A stretch of DNA of 51,005 bases, taken from NCBI GenBank assembly GCA_008729055.1, contig SDUX01000060.1, positions 1 to 51,005 on the forward strand. Reading direction: 5' to 3'. The stretch is from Pyropia haitanensis. Its lineage: Eukaryota > Rhodophyta > Bangiophyceae > Bangiales > Bangiaceae. Every line of letters begins with the position of its first letter. Positions within the stretch are counted from its first letter, which is position 1. The notes under the pieces were generated by a model, which saw nothing but the letters and a program-made list of their open reading frames with translations, searched no databases and was not told the origin of the DNA. The translations under genes were made by a program, and so were the position numbers. Positions 17,541-30,872 of this stretch are shown here, one piece after another.

Positions 17541-18118
17541 AGCGCCAGAAAACAGCGGTAGGAGAGTGAGGGGGGTCCCCCCGCAGAGGAACCCCGCCAC
17601 AAAAGCGCGAGAGGGAGCAACCGTCTCGGATGGTATGGCTCTCGGATGGCTCCGAGCCCCCGCGCGAGCCAAACTCGCAGCGTATGGCTCGCGGGATGGC
17701 TCCCGCCAGCCCAGCGACCAGATTATCCGTCACGAGTCGGCACACGCTCATTCGTGCCCGGCGTTTCTTCCGCCGCGTTCATTTCTAACTTCATTGCCTG
17801 ATTTGACGACAATGAGGCCCATTTCGGCCCGCTTAGCTCCCCTCACGTCGTTGACTAGGCCCCACCGACCCATCCGAGCGATCATGTGTATACGTGGCAA
17901 AGATCTCGGCGAATAATCGCGATGGCTGACGTTAATACACGTGCCCTTACTGTTCTCACACTCGAGCGCCGTAGACTGGCTTTAGCGAATGTGTTGTGCA
18001 TTTTTTTTCTTTTTGTGGCCTGCTCTTGTGCCTCTTCACGGCTGCCCCTCTTTCACCCCCGCTTCTTCATGTGTCCCCATTTCTGTCGGTGGAGAAAACA
18101 ACAAAAAAAAGGATAAAA

Positions 18119-18239
18119 GACGTACAGCACTGGGGGTTCGCCTGTGATCCCTCACCAGACTACTAACCCAGCTCGTGGACGCTTAACTTCGGAATTCGGA
18201 ATGGGTTCCGGTGCACGTGTCTCAGATATGGCCGTACGT
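18119..18239 (-). rRNA. 5S ribosomal RNA, array unit 5
   Basis: Complete gene. T-rich stop at 18,103-18,118. Confidence 0.97.
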
Positions 18240-18579
18240 GACACAAAATGCTCGCATGCTGCATACAACCCCACGTCCACCACCGGCCGACGACACAGTA
18301 GACGTCACCCGTACTGCCTTTCGGCATCTGGTCATAGCCAAAACTACCGTCGTAGGAGCAGCCCGCCGCGTCGGCCCCGCACGCACCCTCGCCTTGTGCA
18401 TACAGCCGGGCAAAGGTCGAGCAGGGAAGCAGTGCCCAAAGCCGCCACCGCAAACCCGATGAGAAGACGTACGTGACAAGTGCCCCTGTTCACGTCCACA
18501 CGGAAGGGTATTCGATGATGAGCACCACCGATCTGGATGATAAATGGTACGCCGTACGTAATAGTAAAATAGGGCGCGT

Positions 18580-18906
18580 CTAGCAAGGTGCAGCCATACC
18601 TCCAAAATGATCATTCAAGGATGCAACGTATGACAGATGGGGGGGAGGGGCGGCCGCGGGAGGGGACGAGTCGAGCGTGGGTGGGGAAGCCGGGGAAGAA
18701 GAAGGGGCAACAACCGCCGGAGGGTGACAAGAATCCGCCGGGGAGGCGAATGCCGCCTCCCCATTGGCCCGAATCACTGTCAGAGCAGAATCCAATAAAC
18801 CCATTCGTTCAACCAGCGCCGCGTCGACGGCGACGGCGACGACGACCGCGACAATCGCACGCGCCAGCGCCTCTCCGTCGCCCCCCGGCGCCACAACCGA
18901 AGCCAT
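18580..18906 (-). pseudogene. ORF1 5' fragment, unit 5
   Basis: Open 108-codon ORF, no change from unit 1. Confidence 0.88.
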
Positions 18907-19484
18907 AGCGCCAGAAAACAGCGGTAGGAGAGTGAGGGGGGTCCCCCCGCAGAGGAACCCCGCCACAAAAGCGCGAGAGGGAGCAACCGTCTCGGATGGT
19001 ATGGCTCTCGGATGGCTCCGAGCCCCCGCGCGAGCCAAACTCGCAGCGTATGGCTCGCGGGATGGCTCCCGCCAGCCCAGCGACCAGATTATCCGTCACG
19101 AGTCGGCACACGCTCATTCGTGCCCGGCGTTTCTTCCGCCGCGTTCATTTCTAACTTCATTGCCTGATTTGACGACAATGAGGCCCATTTCGGCCCGCTT
19201 AGCTCCCCTCACGTCGTTGACTAGGCCCCACCGACCCATCCGAGCGATCATGTGTATACGTGGCAAAGATCTCGGCGAATAATCGCGATGGCTGACGTTA
19301 ATACACGTGCCCTTACTGTTCTCACACTCGAGCGCCGTAGACTGGCTTTAGCGAATGTGTTGTGCATTTTTTTTCTTTTTGTGGCCTGCTCTTGTGCCTC
19401 TTCACGGCTGCCCCTCTTTCACCCCCGCTTCTTCATGTGTCCCCATTTCTGTCGGTGGAGAAAACAACAAAAAAAAGGATAAAA

Positions 19485-19605
19485 GACGTACAGCACTGGG
19501 GGTTCGCCTGTGATCCCTCACCAGACTACTAACCCAGCTCGTGGACGCTTAACTTCGGAATTCGGAATGGGTTCCGGTGCACGTGTCTCAGATATGGCCG
19601 TACGT
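19485..19605 (-). rRNA. 5S ribosomal RNA, array unit 6
   Basis: Complete gene. T-rich stop at 19,469-19,484. Confidence 0.97.
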
Positions 19606-19945
19606 GACACAAAATGCTCGCATGCTGCATACAACCCCACGTCCACCACCGGCCGACGACACAGTAGACGTCACCCGTACTGCCTTTCGGCATCTGGTCA
19701 TAGCCAAAACTACCGTCGTAGGAGCAGCCCGCCGCGTCGGCCCCGCACGCACCCTCGCCTTGTGCATACAGCCGGGCAAAGGTCGAGCAGGGAAGCAGTG
19801 CCCAAAGCCGCCACCGCAAACCCGATGAGAAGACGTACGTGACAAGTGCCCCTGTTCACGTCCACACGGAAGGGTATTCGATGATGAGCACCACCGATCT
19901 GGATGATAAATGGTACGCCGTACGTAATAGTAAAATAGGGCGCGT

Positions 19946-20272
19946 CTAGCAAGGTGCAGCCATACCTCCAAAATGATCATTCAAGGATGCAACGTATGAC
20001 AGATGGGGGGGAGGGGCGGCCGCGGGAGGGGACGAGTCGAGCGTGGGTGGGGAAGCCGGGGAAGAAGAAGGGGCAACAACCGCCGGAGGGTGACAAGAAT
20101 CCGCCGGGGAGGCGAATGCCGCCTCCCCATTGGCCCGAATCACTGTCAGAGCAGAATCCAATAAACCCATTCGTTCAACCAGCGCCGCGTCGACGGCGAC
20201 GGCGACGACGACCGCGACAATCGCACGCGCCAGCGCCTCTCCGTCGCCCCCCGGCGCCACAACCGAAGCCAT
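19946..20272 (-). pseudogene. ORF1 5' fragment, unit 6
   Basis: Open 108-codon ORF, no change from unit 1. Confidence 0.88.
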
Positions 20273-20850
20273 AGCGCCAGAAAACAGCGGTAGGAGAGTG
20301 AGGGGGGTCCCCCCGCAGAGGAACCCCGCCACAAAAGCGCGAGAGGGAGCAACCGTCTCGGATGGTATGGCTCTCGGATGGCTCCGAGCCCCCGCGCGAG
20401 CCAAACTCGCAGCGTATGGCTCGCGGGATGGCTCCCGCCAGCCCAGCGACCAGATTATCCGTCACGAGTCGGCACACGCTCATTCGTGCCCGGCGTTTCT
20501 TCCGCCGCGTTCATTTCTAACTTCATTGCCTGATTTGACGACAATGAGGCCCATTTCGGCCCGCTTAGCTCCCCTCACGTCGTTGACTAGGCCCCACCGA
20601 CCCATCCGAGCGATCATGTGTATACGTGGCAAAGATCTCGGCGAATAATCGCGATGGCTGACGTTAATACACGTGCCCTTACTGTTCTCACACTCGAGCG
20701 CCGTAGACTGGCTTTAGCGAATGTGTTGTGCATTTTTTTTCTTTTTGTGGCCTGCTCTTGTGCCTCTTCACGGCTGCCCCTCTTTCACCCCCGCTTCTTC
20801 ATGTGTCCCCATTTCTGTCGGTGGAGAAAACAACAAAAAAAAGGATAAAA

Positions 20851-20971
20851 GACGTACAGCACTGGGGGTTCGCCTGTGATCCCTCACCAGACTACTAACC
20901 CAGCTCGTGGACGCTTAACTTCGGAATTCGGAATGGGTTCCGGTGCACGTGTCTCAGATATGGCCGTACGT
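20851..20971 (-). rRNA. 5S ribosomal RNA, array unit 7
   Basis: Complete gene. T-rich stop at 20,835-20,850. Confidence 0.97.
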
Positions 20972-21311
20972 GACACAAAATGCTCGCATGCTGCATACAA
21001 CCCCACGTCCACCACCGGCCGACGACACAGTAGACGTCACCCGTACTGCCTTTCGGCATCTGGTCATAGCCAAAACTACCGTCGTAGGAGCAGCCCGCCG
21101 CGTCGGCCCCGCACGCACCCTCGCCTTGTGCATACAGCCGGGCAAAGGTCGAGCAGGGAAGCAGTGCCCAAAGCCGCCACCGCAAACCCGATGAGAAGAC
21201 GTACGTGACAAGTGCCCCTGTTCACGTCCACACGGAAGGGTATTCGATGATGAGCACCACCGATCTGGATGATAAATGGTACGCCGTACGTAATAGTAAA
21301 ATAGGGCGCGT

Positions 21312-21638
21312 CTAGCAAGGTGCAGCCATACCTCCAAAATGATCATTCAAGGATGCAACGTATGACAGATGGGGGGGAGGGGCGGCCGCGGGAGGGGACG
21401 AGTCGAGCGTGGGTGGGGAAGCCGGGGAAGAAGAAGGGGCAACAACCGCCGGAGGGTGACAAGAATCCGCCGGGGAGGCGAATGCCGCCTCCCCATTGGC
21501 CCGAATCACTGTCAGAGCAGAATCCAATAAACCCATTCGTTCAACCAGCGCCGCGTCGACGGCGACGGCGACGACGACCGCGACAATCGCACGCGCCAGC
21601 GCCTCTCCGTCGCCCCCCGGCGCCACAACCGAAGCCAT
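21312..21638 (-). pseudogene. ORF1 5' fragment, unit 7
   Basis: Open 108-codon ORF, no change from unit 1. Confidence 0.88.
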
Positions 21639-22216
21639 AGCGCCAGAAAACAGCGGTAGGAGAGTGAGGGGGGTCCCCCCGCAGAGGAACCCCGCCACAA
21701 AAGCGCGAGAGGGAGCAACCGTCTCGGATGGTATGGCTCTCGGATGGCTCCGAGCCCCCGCGCGAGCCAAACTCGCAGCGTATGGCTCGCGGGATGGCTC
21801 CCGCCAGCCCAGCGACCAGATTATCCGTCACGAGTCGGCACACGCTCATTCGTGCCCGGCGTTTCTTCCGCCGCGTTCATTTCTAACTTCATTGCCTGAT
21901 TTGACGACAATGAGGCCCATTTCGGCCCGCTTAGCTCCCCTCACGTCGTTGACTAGGCCCCACCGACCCATCCGAGCGATCATGTGTATACGTGGCAAAG
22001 ATCTCGGCGAATAATCGCGATGGCTGACGTTAATACACGTGCCCTTACTGTTCTCACACTCGAGCGCCGTAGACTGGCTTTAGCGAATGTGTTGTGCATT
22101 TTTTTTCTTTTTGTGGCCTGCTCTTGTGCCTCTTCACGGCTGCCCCTCTTTCACCCCCGCTTCTTCATGTGTCCCCATTTCTGTCGGTGGAGAAAACAAC
22201 AAAAAAAAGGATAAAA

Positions 22217-22337
22217 GACGTACAGCACTGGGGGTTCGCCTGTGATCCCTCACCAGACTACTAACCCAGCTCGTGGACGCTTAACTTCGGAATTCGGAAT
22301 GGGTTCCGGTGCACGTGTCTCAGATATGGCCGTACGT
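22217..22337 (-). rRNA. 5S ribosomal RNA, array unit 8
   Basis: Complete gene. T-rich stop at 22,201-22,216. Confidence 0.97.
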
Positions 22338-22677
22338 GACACAAAATGCTCGCATGCTGCATACAACCCCACGTCCACCACCGGCCGACGACACAGTAGA
22401 CGTCACCCGTACTGCCTTTCGGCATCTGGTCATAGCCAAAACTACCGTCGTAGGAGCAGCCCGCCGCGTCGGCCCCGCACGCACCCTCGCCTTGTGCATA
22501 CAGCCGGGCAAAGGTCGAGCAGGGAAGCAGTGCCCAAAGCCGCCACCGCAAACCCGATGAGAAGACGTACGTGACAAGTGCCCCTGTTCACGTCCACACG
22601 GAAGGGTATTCGATGATGAGCACCACCGATCTGGATGATAAATGGTACGCCGTACGTAATAGTAAAATAGGGCGCGT

Positions 22678-23004
22678 CTAGCAAGGTGCAGCCATACCTC
22701 CAAAATGATCATTCAAGGATGCAACGTATGACAGATGGGGGGGAGGGGCGGCCGCGGGAGGGGACGAGTCGAGCGTGGGTGGGGAAGCCGGGGAAGAAGA
22801 AGGGGCAACAACCGCCGGAGGGTGACAAGAATCCGCCGGGGAGGCGAATGCCGCCTCCCCATTGGCCCGAATCACTGTCAGAGCAGAATCCAATAAACCC
22901 ATTCGTTCAACCAGCGCCGCGTCGACGGCGACGGCGACGACGACCGCGACAATCGCACGCGCCAGCGCCTCTCCGTCGCCCCCCGGCGCCACAACCGAAG
23001 CCAT
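22678..23004 (-). pseudogene. ORF1 5' fragment, unit 8
   Basis: Open 108-codon ORF, no change from unit 1. Confidence 0.88.
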
Positions 23005-23582
23005 AGCGCCAGAAAACAGCGGTAGGAGAGTGAGGGGGGTCCCCCCGCAGAGGAACCCCGCCACAAAAGCGCGAGAGGGAGCAACCGTCTCGGATGGTAT
23101 GGCTCTCGGATGGCTCCGAGCCCCCGCGCGAGCCAAACTCGCAGCGTATGGCTCGCGGGATGGCTCCCGCCAGCCCAGCGACCAGATTATCCGTCACGAG
23201 TCGGCACACGCTCATTCGTGCCCGGCGTTTCTTCCGCCGCGTTCATTTCTAACTTCATTGCCTGATTTGACGACAATGAGGCCCATTTCGGCCCGCTTAG
23301 CTCCCCTCACGTCGTTGACTAGGCCCCACCGACCCATCCGAGCGATCATGTGTATACGTGGCAAAGATCTCGGCGAATAATCGCGATGGCTGACGTTAAT
23401 ACACGTGCCCTTACTGTTCTCACACTCGAGCGCCGTAGACTGGCTTTAGCGAATGTGTTGTGCATTTTTTTTCTTTTTGTGGCCTGCTCTTGTGCCTCTT
23501 CACGGCTGCCCCTCTTTCACCCCCGCTTCTTCATGTGTCCCCATTTCTGTCGGTGGAGAAAACAACAAAAAAAAGGATAAAA

Positions 23583-23703
23583 GACGTACAGCACTGGGGG
23601 TTCGCCTGTGATCCCTCACCAGACTACTAACCCAGCTCGTGGACGCTTAACTTCGGAATTCGGAATGGGTTCCGGTGCACGTGTCTCAGATATGGCCGTA
23701 CGT
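23583..23703 (-). rRNA. 5S ribosomal RNA, array unit 9
   Basis: Complete gene. T-rich stop at 23,567-23,582. Spacer B of this unit lacks one T (about 23,953), so the distance to the next gene is 1,365 bp; the 5S itself is unchanged. Confidence 0.97.
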
Positions 23704-24042
23704 GACACAAAATGCTCGCATGCTGCATACAACCCCACGTCCACCACCGGCCGACGACACAGTAGACGTCACCCGTACTGCCTTTCGGCATCTGGTCATA
23801 GCCAAAACTACCGTCGTAGGAGCAGCCCGCCGCGTCGGCCCCGCACGCACCCTCGCCTTGTGCATACAGCCGGGCAAAGGTCGAGCAGGGAAGCAGTGCC
23901 CAAAGCCGCCACCGCAAACCCGATGAGAAGACGTACGTGACAAGTGCCCCTGTCACGTCCACACGGAAGGGTATTCGATGATGAGCACCACCGATCTGGA
24001 TGATAAATGGTACGCCGTACGTAATAGTAAAATAGGGCGCGT

Positions 24043-24369
24043 CTAGCAAGGTGCAGCCATACCTCCAAAATGATCATTCAAGGATGCAACGTATGACAGA
24101 TGGGGGGGAGGGGCGGCCGCGGGAGGGGACGAGTCGAGCGTGGGTGGGGAAGCCGGGGAAGAAGAAGGGGCAACAACCGCCGGAGGGTGACAAGAATCCG
24201 CCGGGGAGGCGAATGCCGCCTCCCCATTGGCCCGAATCACTGTCAGAGCAGAATCCAATAAACCCATTCGTTCAACCAGCGCCGCGTCGACGGCGACGGC
24301 GACGACGACCGCGACAATCGCACGCGCCAGCGCCTCTCCGTCGCCCCCCGGCGCCACAACCGAAGCCAT
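24043..24369 (-). pseudogene. ORF1 5' fragment, unit 9
   Basis: Open 108-codon ORF, unchanged although the same repeat carries the T deletion (23,953) and an A to C change at 24,571 in spacer A. Confidence 0.88.
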
Positions 24370-24947
24370 AGCGCCAGAAAACAGCGGTAGGAGAGTGAGG
24401 GGGGTCCCCCCGCAGAGGAACCCCGCCACAAAAGCGCGAGAGGGAGCAACCGTCTCGGATGGTATGGCTCTCGGATGGCTCCGAGCCCCCGCGCGAGCCA
24501 AACTCGCAGCGTATGGCTCGCGGGATGGCTCCCGCCAGCCCAGCGACCAGATTATCCGTCACGAGTCGGCCCACGCTCATTCGTGCCCGGCGTTTCTTCC
24601 GCCGCGTTCATTTCTAACTTCATTGCCTGATTTGACGACAATGAGGCCCATTTCGGCCCGCTTAGCTCCCCTCACGTCGTTGACTAGGCCCCACCGACCC
24701 ATCCGAGCGATCATGTGTATACGTGGCAAAGATCTCGGCGAATAATCGCGATGGCTGACGTTAATACACGTGCCCTTACTGTTCTCACACTCGAGCGCCG
24801 TAGACTGGCTTTAGCGAATGTGTTGTGCATTTTTTTTCTTTTTGTGGCCTGCTCTTGTGCCTCTTCACGGCTGCCCCTCTTTCACCCCCGCTTCTTCATG
24901 TGTCCCCATTTCTGTCGGTGGAGAAAACAACAAAAAAAAGGATAAAA

Positions 24948-25068
24948 GACGTACAGCACTGGGGGTTCGCCTGTGATCCCTCACCAGACTACTAACCCAG
25001 CTCGTGGACGCTTAACTTCGGAATTCGGAATGGGTTCCGGTGCACGTGTCTCAGATATGGCCGTACGT
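24948..25068 (-). rRNA. 5S ribosomal RNA, array unit 10
   Basis: Complete gene. T-rich stop at 24,932-24,947. Confidence 0.97.
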
Positions 25069-25408
25069 GACACAAAATGCTCGCATGCTGCATACAACCC
25101 CACGTCCACCACCGGCCGACGACACAGTAGACGTCACCCGTACTGCCTTTCGGCATCTGGTCATAGCCAAAACTACCGTCGTAGGAGCAGCCCGCCGCGT
25201 CGGCCCCGCACGCACCCTCGCCTTGTGCATACAGCCGGGCAAAGGTCGAGCAGGGAAGCAGTGCCCAAAGCCGCCACCGCAAACCCGATGAGAAGACGTA
25301 CGTGACAAGTGCCCCTGTTCACGTCCACACGGAAGGGTATTCGATGATGAGCACCACCGATCTGGATGATAAATGGTACGCCGTACGTAATAGTAAAATA
25401 GGGCGCGT

Positions 25409-25735
25409 CTAGCAAGGTGCAGCCATACCTCCAAAATGATCATTCAAGGATGCAACGTATGACAGATGGGGGGGAGGGGCGGCCGCGGGAGGGGACGAGT
25501 CGAGCGTGGGTGGGGAAGCCGGGGAAGAAGAAGGGGCAACAACCGCCGGAGGGTGACAAGAATCCGCCGGGGAGGCGAATGCCGCCTCCCCATTGGCCCG
25601 AATCACTGTCAGAGCAGAATCCAATAAACCCATTCGTTCAACCAGCGCCGCGTCGACGGCGACGGCGACGACGACCGCGACAATCGCACGCGCCAGCGCC
25701 TCTCCGTCGCCCCCCGGCGCCACAACCGAAGCCAT
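25409..25735 (-). pseudogene. ORF1 5' fragment, unit 10
   Basis: Open 108-codon ORF, no change from unit 1. Confidence 0.88.
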
Positions 25736-26313
25736 AGCGCCAGAAAACAGCGGTAGGAGAGTGAGGGGGGTCCCCCCGCAGAGGAACCCCGCCACAAAAG
25801 CGCGAGAGGGAGCAACCGTCTCGGATGGTATGGCTCTCGGATGGCTCCGAGCCCCCGCGCGAGCCAAACTCGCAGCGTATGGCTCGCGGGATGGCTCCCG
25901 CCAGCCCAGCGACCAGATTATCCGTCACGAGTCGGCACACGCTCATTCGTGCCCGGCGTTTCTTCCGCCGCGTTCATTTCTAACTTCATTGCCTGATTTG
26001 ACGACAATGAGGCCCATTTCGGCCCGCTTAGCTCCCCTCACGTCGTTGACTAGGCCCCACCGACCCATCCGAGCGATCATGTGTATACGTGGCAAAGATC
26101 TCGGCGAATAATCGCGATGGCTGACGTTAATACACGTGCCCTTACTGTTCTCACACTCGAGCGCCGTAGACTGGCTTTAGCGAATGTGTTGTGCATTTTT
26201 TTTCTTTTTGTGGCCTGCTCTTGTGCCTCTTCACGGCTGCCCCTCTTTCACCCCCGCTTCTTCATGTGTCCCCATTTCTGTCGGTGGAGAAAACAACAAA
26301 AAAAAGGATAAAA

Positions 26314-26434
26314 GACGTACAGCACTGGGGGTTCGCCTGTGATCCCTCACCAGACTACTAACCCAGCTCGTGGACGCTTAACTTCGGAATTCGGAATGGG
26401 TTCCGGTGCACGTGTCTCAGATATGGCCGTACGT
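26314..26434 (-). rRNA. 5S ribosomal RNA, array unit 11
   Basis: Complete gene. T-rich stop at 26,298-26,313. Confidence 0.97.
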
Positions 26435-26774
26435 GACACAAAATGCTCGCATGCTGCATACAACCCCACGTCCACCACCGGCCGACGACACAGTAGACGT
26501 CACCCGTACTGCCTTTCGGCATCTGGTCATAGCCAAAACTACCGTCGTAGGAGCAGCCCGCCGCGTCGGCCCCGCACGCACCCTCGCCTTGTGCATACAG
26601 CCGGGCAAAGGTCGAGCAGGGAAGCAGTGCCCAAAGCCGCCACCGCAAACCCGATGAGAAGACGTACGTGACAAGTGCCCCTGTTCACGTCCACACGGAA
26701 GGGTATTCGATGATGAGCACCACCGATCTGGATGATAAATGGTACGCCGTACGTAATAGTAAAATAGGGCGCGT

Positions 26775-27101
26775 CTAGCAAGGTGCAGCCATACCTCCAA
26801 AATGATCATTCAAGGATGCAACGTATGACAGATGGGGGGGAGGGGCGGCCGCGGGAGGGGACGAGTCGAGCGTGGGTGGGGAAGCCGGGGAAGAAGAAGG
26901 GGCAACAACCGCCGGAGGGTGACAAGAATCCGCCGGGGAGGCGAATGCCGCCTCCCCATTGGCCCGAATCACTGTCAGAGCAGAATCCAATAAACCCATT
27001 CGTTCAACCAGCGCCGCGTCGACGGCGACGGCGACGACGACCGCGACAATCGCACGCGCCAGCGCCTCTCCGTCGCCCCCCGGCGCCACAACCGAAGCCA
27101 T
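26775..27101 (-). pseudogene. ORF1 5' fragment, unit 11
   Basis: Open 108-codon ORF, no change from unit 1. Confidence 0.88.
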
Positions 27102-27679
27102 AGCGCCAGAAAACAGCGGTAGGAGAGTGAGGGGGGTCCCCCCGCAGAGGAACCCCGCCACAAAAGCGCGAGAGGGAGCAACCGTCTCGGATGGTATGGC
27201 TCTCGGATGGCTCCGAGCCCCCGCGCGAGCCAAACTCGCAGCGTATGGCTCGCGGGATGGCTCCCGCCAGCCCAGCGACCAGATTATCCGTCACGAGTCG
27301 GCACACGCTCATTCGTGCCCGGCGTTTCTTCCGCCGCGTTCATTTCTAACTTCATTGCCTGATTTGACGACAATGAGGCCCATTTCGGCCCGCTTAGCTC
27401 CCCTCACGTCGTTGACTAGGCCCCACCGACCCATCCGAGCGATCATGTGTATACGTGGCAAAGATCTCGGCGAATAATCGCGATGGCTGACGTTAATACA
27501 CGTGCCCTTACTGTTCTCACACTCGAGCGCCGTAGACTGGCTTTAGCGAATGTGTTGTGCATTTTTTTTCTTTTTGTGGCCTGCTCTTGTGCCTCTTCAC
27601 GGCTGCCCCTCTTTCACCCCCGCTTCTTCATGTGTCCCCATTTCTGTCGGTGGAGAAAACAACAAAAAAAAGGATAAAA

Positions 27680-27800
27680 GACGTACAGCACTGGGGGTTC
27701 GCCTGTGATCCCTCACCAGACTACTAACCCAGCTCGTGGACGCTTAACTTCGGAATTCGGAATGGGTTCCGGTGCACGTGTCTCAGATATGGCCGTACGT
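27680..27800 (-). rRNA. 5S ribosomal RNA, array unit 12
   Basis: Complete gene. T-rich stop at 27,664-27,679. Confidence 0.97.
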
Positions 27801-28140
27801 GACACAAAATGCTCGCATGCTGCATACAACCCCACGTCCACCACCGGCCGACGACACAGTAGACGTCACCCGTACTGCCTTTCGGCATCTGGTCATAGCC
27901 AAAACTACCGTCGTAGGAGCAGCCCGCCGCGTCGGCCCCGCACGCACCCTCGCCTTGTGCATACAGCCGGGCAAAGGTCGAGCAGGGAAGCAGTGCCCAA
28001 AGCCGCCACCGCAAACCCGATGAGAAGACGTACGTGACAAGTGCCCCTGTTCACGTCCACACGGAAGGGTATTCGATGATGAGCACCACCGATCTGGATG
28101 ATAAATGGTACGCCGTACGTAATAGTAAAATAGGGCGCGT

Positions 28141-28467
28141 CTAGCAAGGTGCAGCCATACCTCCAAAATGATCATTCAAGGATGCAACGTATGACAGATG
28201 GGGGGGAGGGGCGGCCGCGGGAGGGGACGAGTCGAGCGTGGGTGGGGAAGCCGGGGAAGAAGAAGGGGCAACAACCGCCGGAGGGTGACAAGAATCCGCC
28301 GGGGAGGCGAATGCCGCCTCCCCATTGGCCCGAATCACTGTCAGAGCAGAATCCAATAAACCCATTCGTTCAACCAGCGCCGCGTCGACGGCGACGGCGA
28401 CGACGACCGCGACAATCGCACGCGCCAGCGCCTCTCCGTCGCCCCCCGGCGCCACAACCGAAGCCAT
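28141..28467 (-). pseudogene. ORF1 5' fragment, unit 12
   Basis: Open 108-codon ORF, no change from unit 1. Confidence 0.88.
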
Positions 28468-29045
28468 AGCGCCAGAAAACAGCGGTAGGAGAGTGAGGGG
28501 GGTCCCCCCGCAGAGGAACCCCGCCACAAAAGCGCGAGAGGGAGCAACCGTCTCGGATGGTATGGCTCTCGGATGGCTCCGAGCCCCCGCGCGAGCCAAA
28601 CTCGCAGCGTATGGCTCGCGGGATGGCTCCCGCCAGCCCAGCGACCAGATTATCCGTCACGAGTCGGCACACGCTCATTCGTGCCCGGCGTTTCTTCCGC
28701 CGCGTTCATTTCTAACTTCATTGCCTGATTTGACGACAATGAGGCCCATTTCGGCCCGCTTAGCTCCCCTCACGTCGTTGACTAGGCCCCACCGACCCAT
28801 CCGAGCGATCATGTGTATACGTGGCAAAGATCTCGGCGAATAATCGCGATGGCTGACGTTAATACACGTGCCCTTACTGTTCTCACACTCGAGCGCCGTA
28901 GACTGGCTTTAGCGAATGTGTTGTGCATTTTTTTTCTTTTTGTGGCCTGCTCTTGTGCCTCTTCACGGCTGCCCCTCTTTCACCCCCGCTTCTTCATGTG
29001 TCCCCATTTCTGTCGGTGGAGAAAACAACAAAAAAAAGGATAAAA

Positions 29046-29166
29046 GACGTACAGCACTGGGGGTTCGCCTGTGATCCCTCACCAGACTACTAACCCAGCT
29101 CGTGGACGCTTAACTTCGGAATTCGGAATGGGTTCCGGTGCACGTGTCTCAGATATGGCCGTACGT
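29046..29166 (-). rRNA. 5S ribosomal RNA, array unit 13
   Basis: Complete gene. T-rich stop at 29,030-29,045. Confidence 0.97.
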
Positions 29167-29506
29167 GACACAAAATGCTCGCATGCTGCATACAACCCCA
29201 CGTCCACCACCGGCCGACGACACAGTAGACGTCACCCGTACTGCCTTTCGGCATCTGGTCATAGCCAAAACTACCGTCGTAGGAGCAGCCCGCCGCGTCG
29301 GCCCCGCACGCACCCTCGCCTTGTGCATACAGCCGGGCAAAGGTCGAGCAGGGAAGCAGTGCCCAAAGCCGCCACCGCAAACCCGATGAGAAGACGTACG
29401 TGACAAGTGCCCCTGTTCACGTCCACACGGAAGGGTATTCGATGATGAGCACCACCGATCTGGATGATAAATGGTACGCCGTACGTAATAGTAAAATAGG
29501 GCGCGT

Positions 29507-29833
29507 CTAGCAAGGTGCAGCCATACCTCCAAAATGATCATTCAAGGATGCAACGTATGACAGATGGGGGGGAGGGGCGGCCGCGGGAGGGGACGAGTCG
29601 AGCGTGGGTGGGGAAGCCGGGGAAGAAGAAGGGGCAACAACCGCCGGAGGGTGACAAGAATCCGCCGGGGAGGCGAATGCCGCCTCCCCATTGGCCCGAA
29701 TCACTGTCAGAGCAGAATCCAATAAACCCATTCGTTCAACCAGCGCCGCGTCGACGGCGACGGCGACGACGACCGCGACAATCGCACGCGCCAGCGCCTC
29801 TCCGTCGCCCCCCGGCGCCACAACCGAAGCCAT
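29507..29833 (-). pseudogene. ORF1 5' fragment, unit 13
   Basis: Open 108-codon ORF, no change from unit 1. Confidence 0.88.
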
Positions 29834-30411
29834 AGCGCCAGAAAACAGCGGTAGGAGAGTGAGGGGGGTCCCCCCGCAGAGGAACCCCGCCACAAAAGCG
29901 CGAGAGGGAGCAACCGTCTCGGATGGTATGGCTCTCGGATGGCTCCGAGCCCCCGCGCGAGCCAAACTCGCAGCGTATGGCTCGCGGGATGGCTCCCGCC
30001 AGCCCAGCGACCAGATTATCCGTCACGAGTCGGCACACGCTCATTCGTGCCCGGCGTTTCTTCCGCCGCGTTCATTTCTAACTTCATTGCCTGATTTGAC
30101 GACAATGAGGCCCATTTCGGCCCGCTTAGCTCCCCTCACGTCGTTGACTAGGCCCCACCGACCCATCCGAGCGATCATGTGTATACGTGGCAAAGATCTC
30201 GGCGAATAATCGCGATGGCTGACGTTAATACACGTGCCCTTACTGTTCTCACACTCGAGCGCCGTAGACTGGCTTTAGCGAATGTGTTGTGCATTTTTTT
30301 TCTTTTTGTGGCCTGCTCTTGTGCCTCTTCACGGCTGCCCCTCTTTCACCCCCGCTTCTTCATGTGTCCCCATTTCTGTCGGTGGAGAAAACAACAAAAA
30401 AAAGGATAAAA

Positions 30412-30532
30412 GACGTACAGCACTGGGGGTTCGCCTGTGATCCCTCACCAGACTACTAACCCAGCTCGTGGACGCTTAACTTCGGAATTCGGAATGGGTT
30501 CCGGTGCACGTGTCTCAGATATGGCCGTACGT
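30412..30532 (-). rRNA. 5S ribosomal RNA, array unit 14
   Basis: Complete gene. T-rich stop at 30,396-30,411. Confidence 0.97.
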
Positions 30533-30872
30533 GACACAAAATGCTCGCATGCTGCATACAACCCCACGTCCACCACCGGCCGACGACACAGTAGACGTCA
30601 CCCGTACTGCCTTTCGGCATCTGGTCATAGCCAAAACTACCGTCGTAGGAGCAGCCCGCCGCGTCGGCCCCGCACGCACCCTCGCCTTGTGCATACAGCC
30701 GGGCAAAGGTCGAGCAGGGAAGCAGTGCCCAAAGCCGCCACCGCAAACCCGATGAGAAGACGTACGTGACAAGTGCCCCTGTTCACGTCCACACGGAAGG
30801 GTATTCGATGATGAGCACCACCGATCTGGATGATAAATGGTACGCCGTACGTAATAGTAAAATAGGGCGCGT

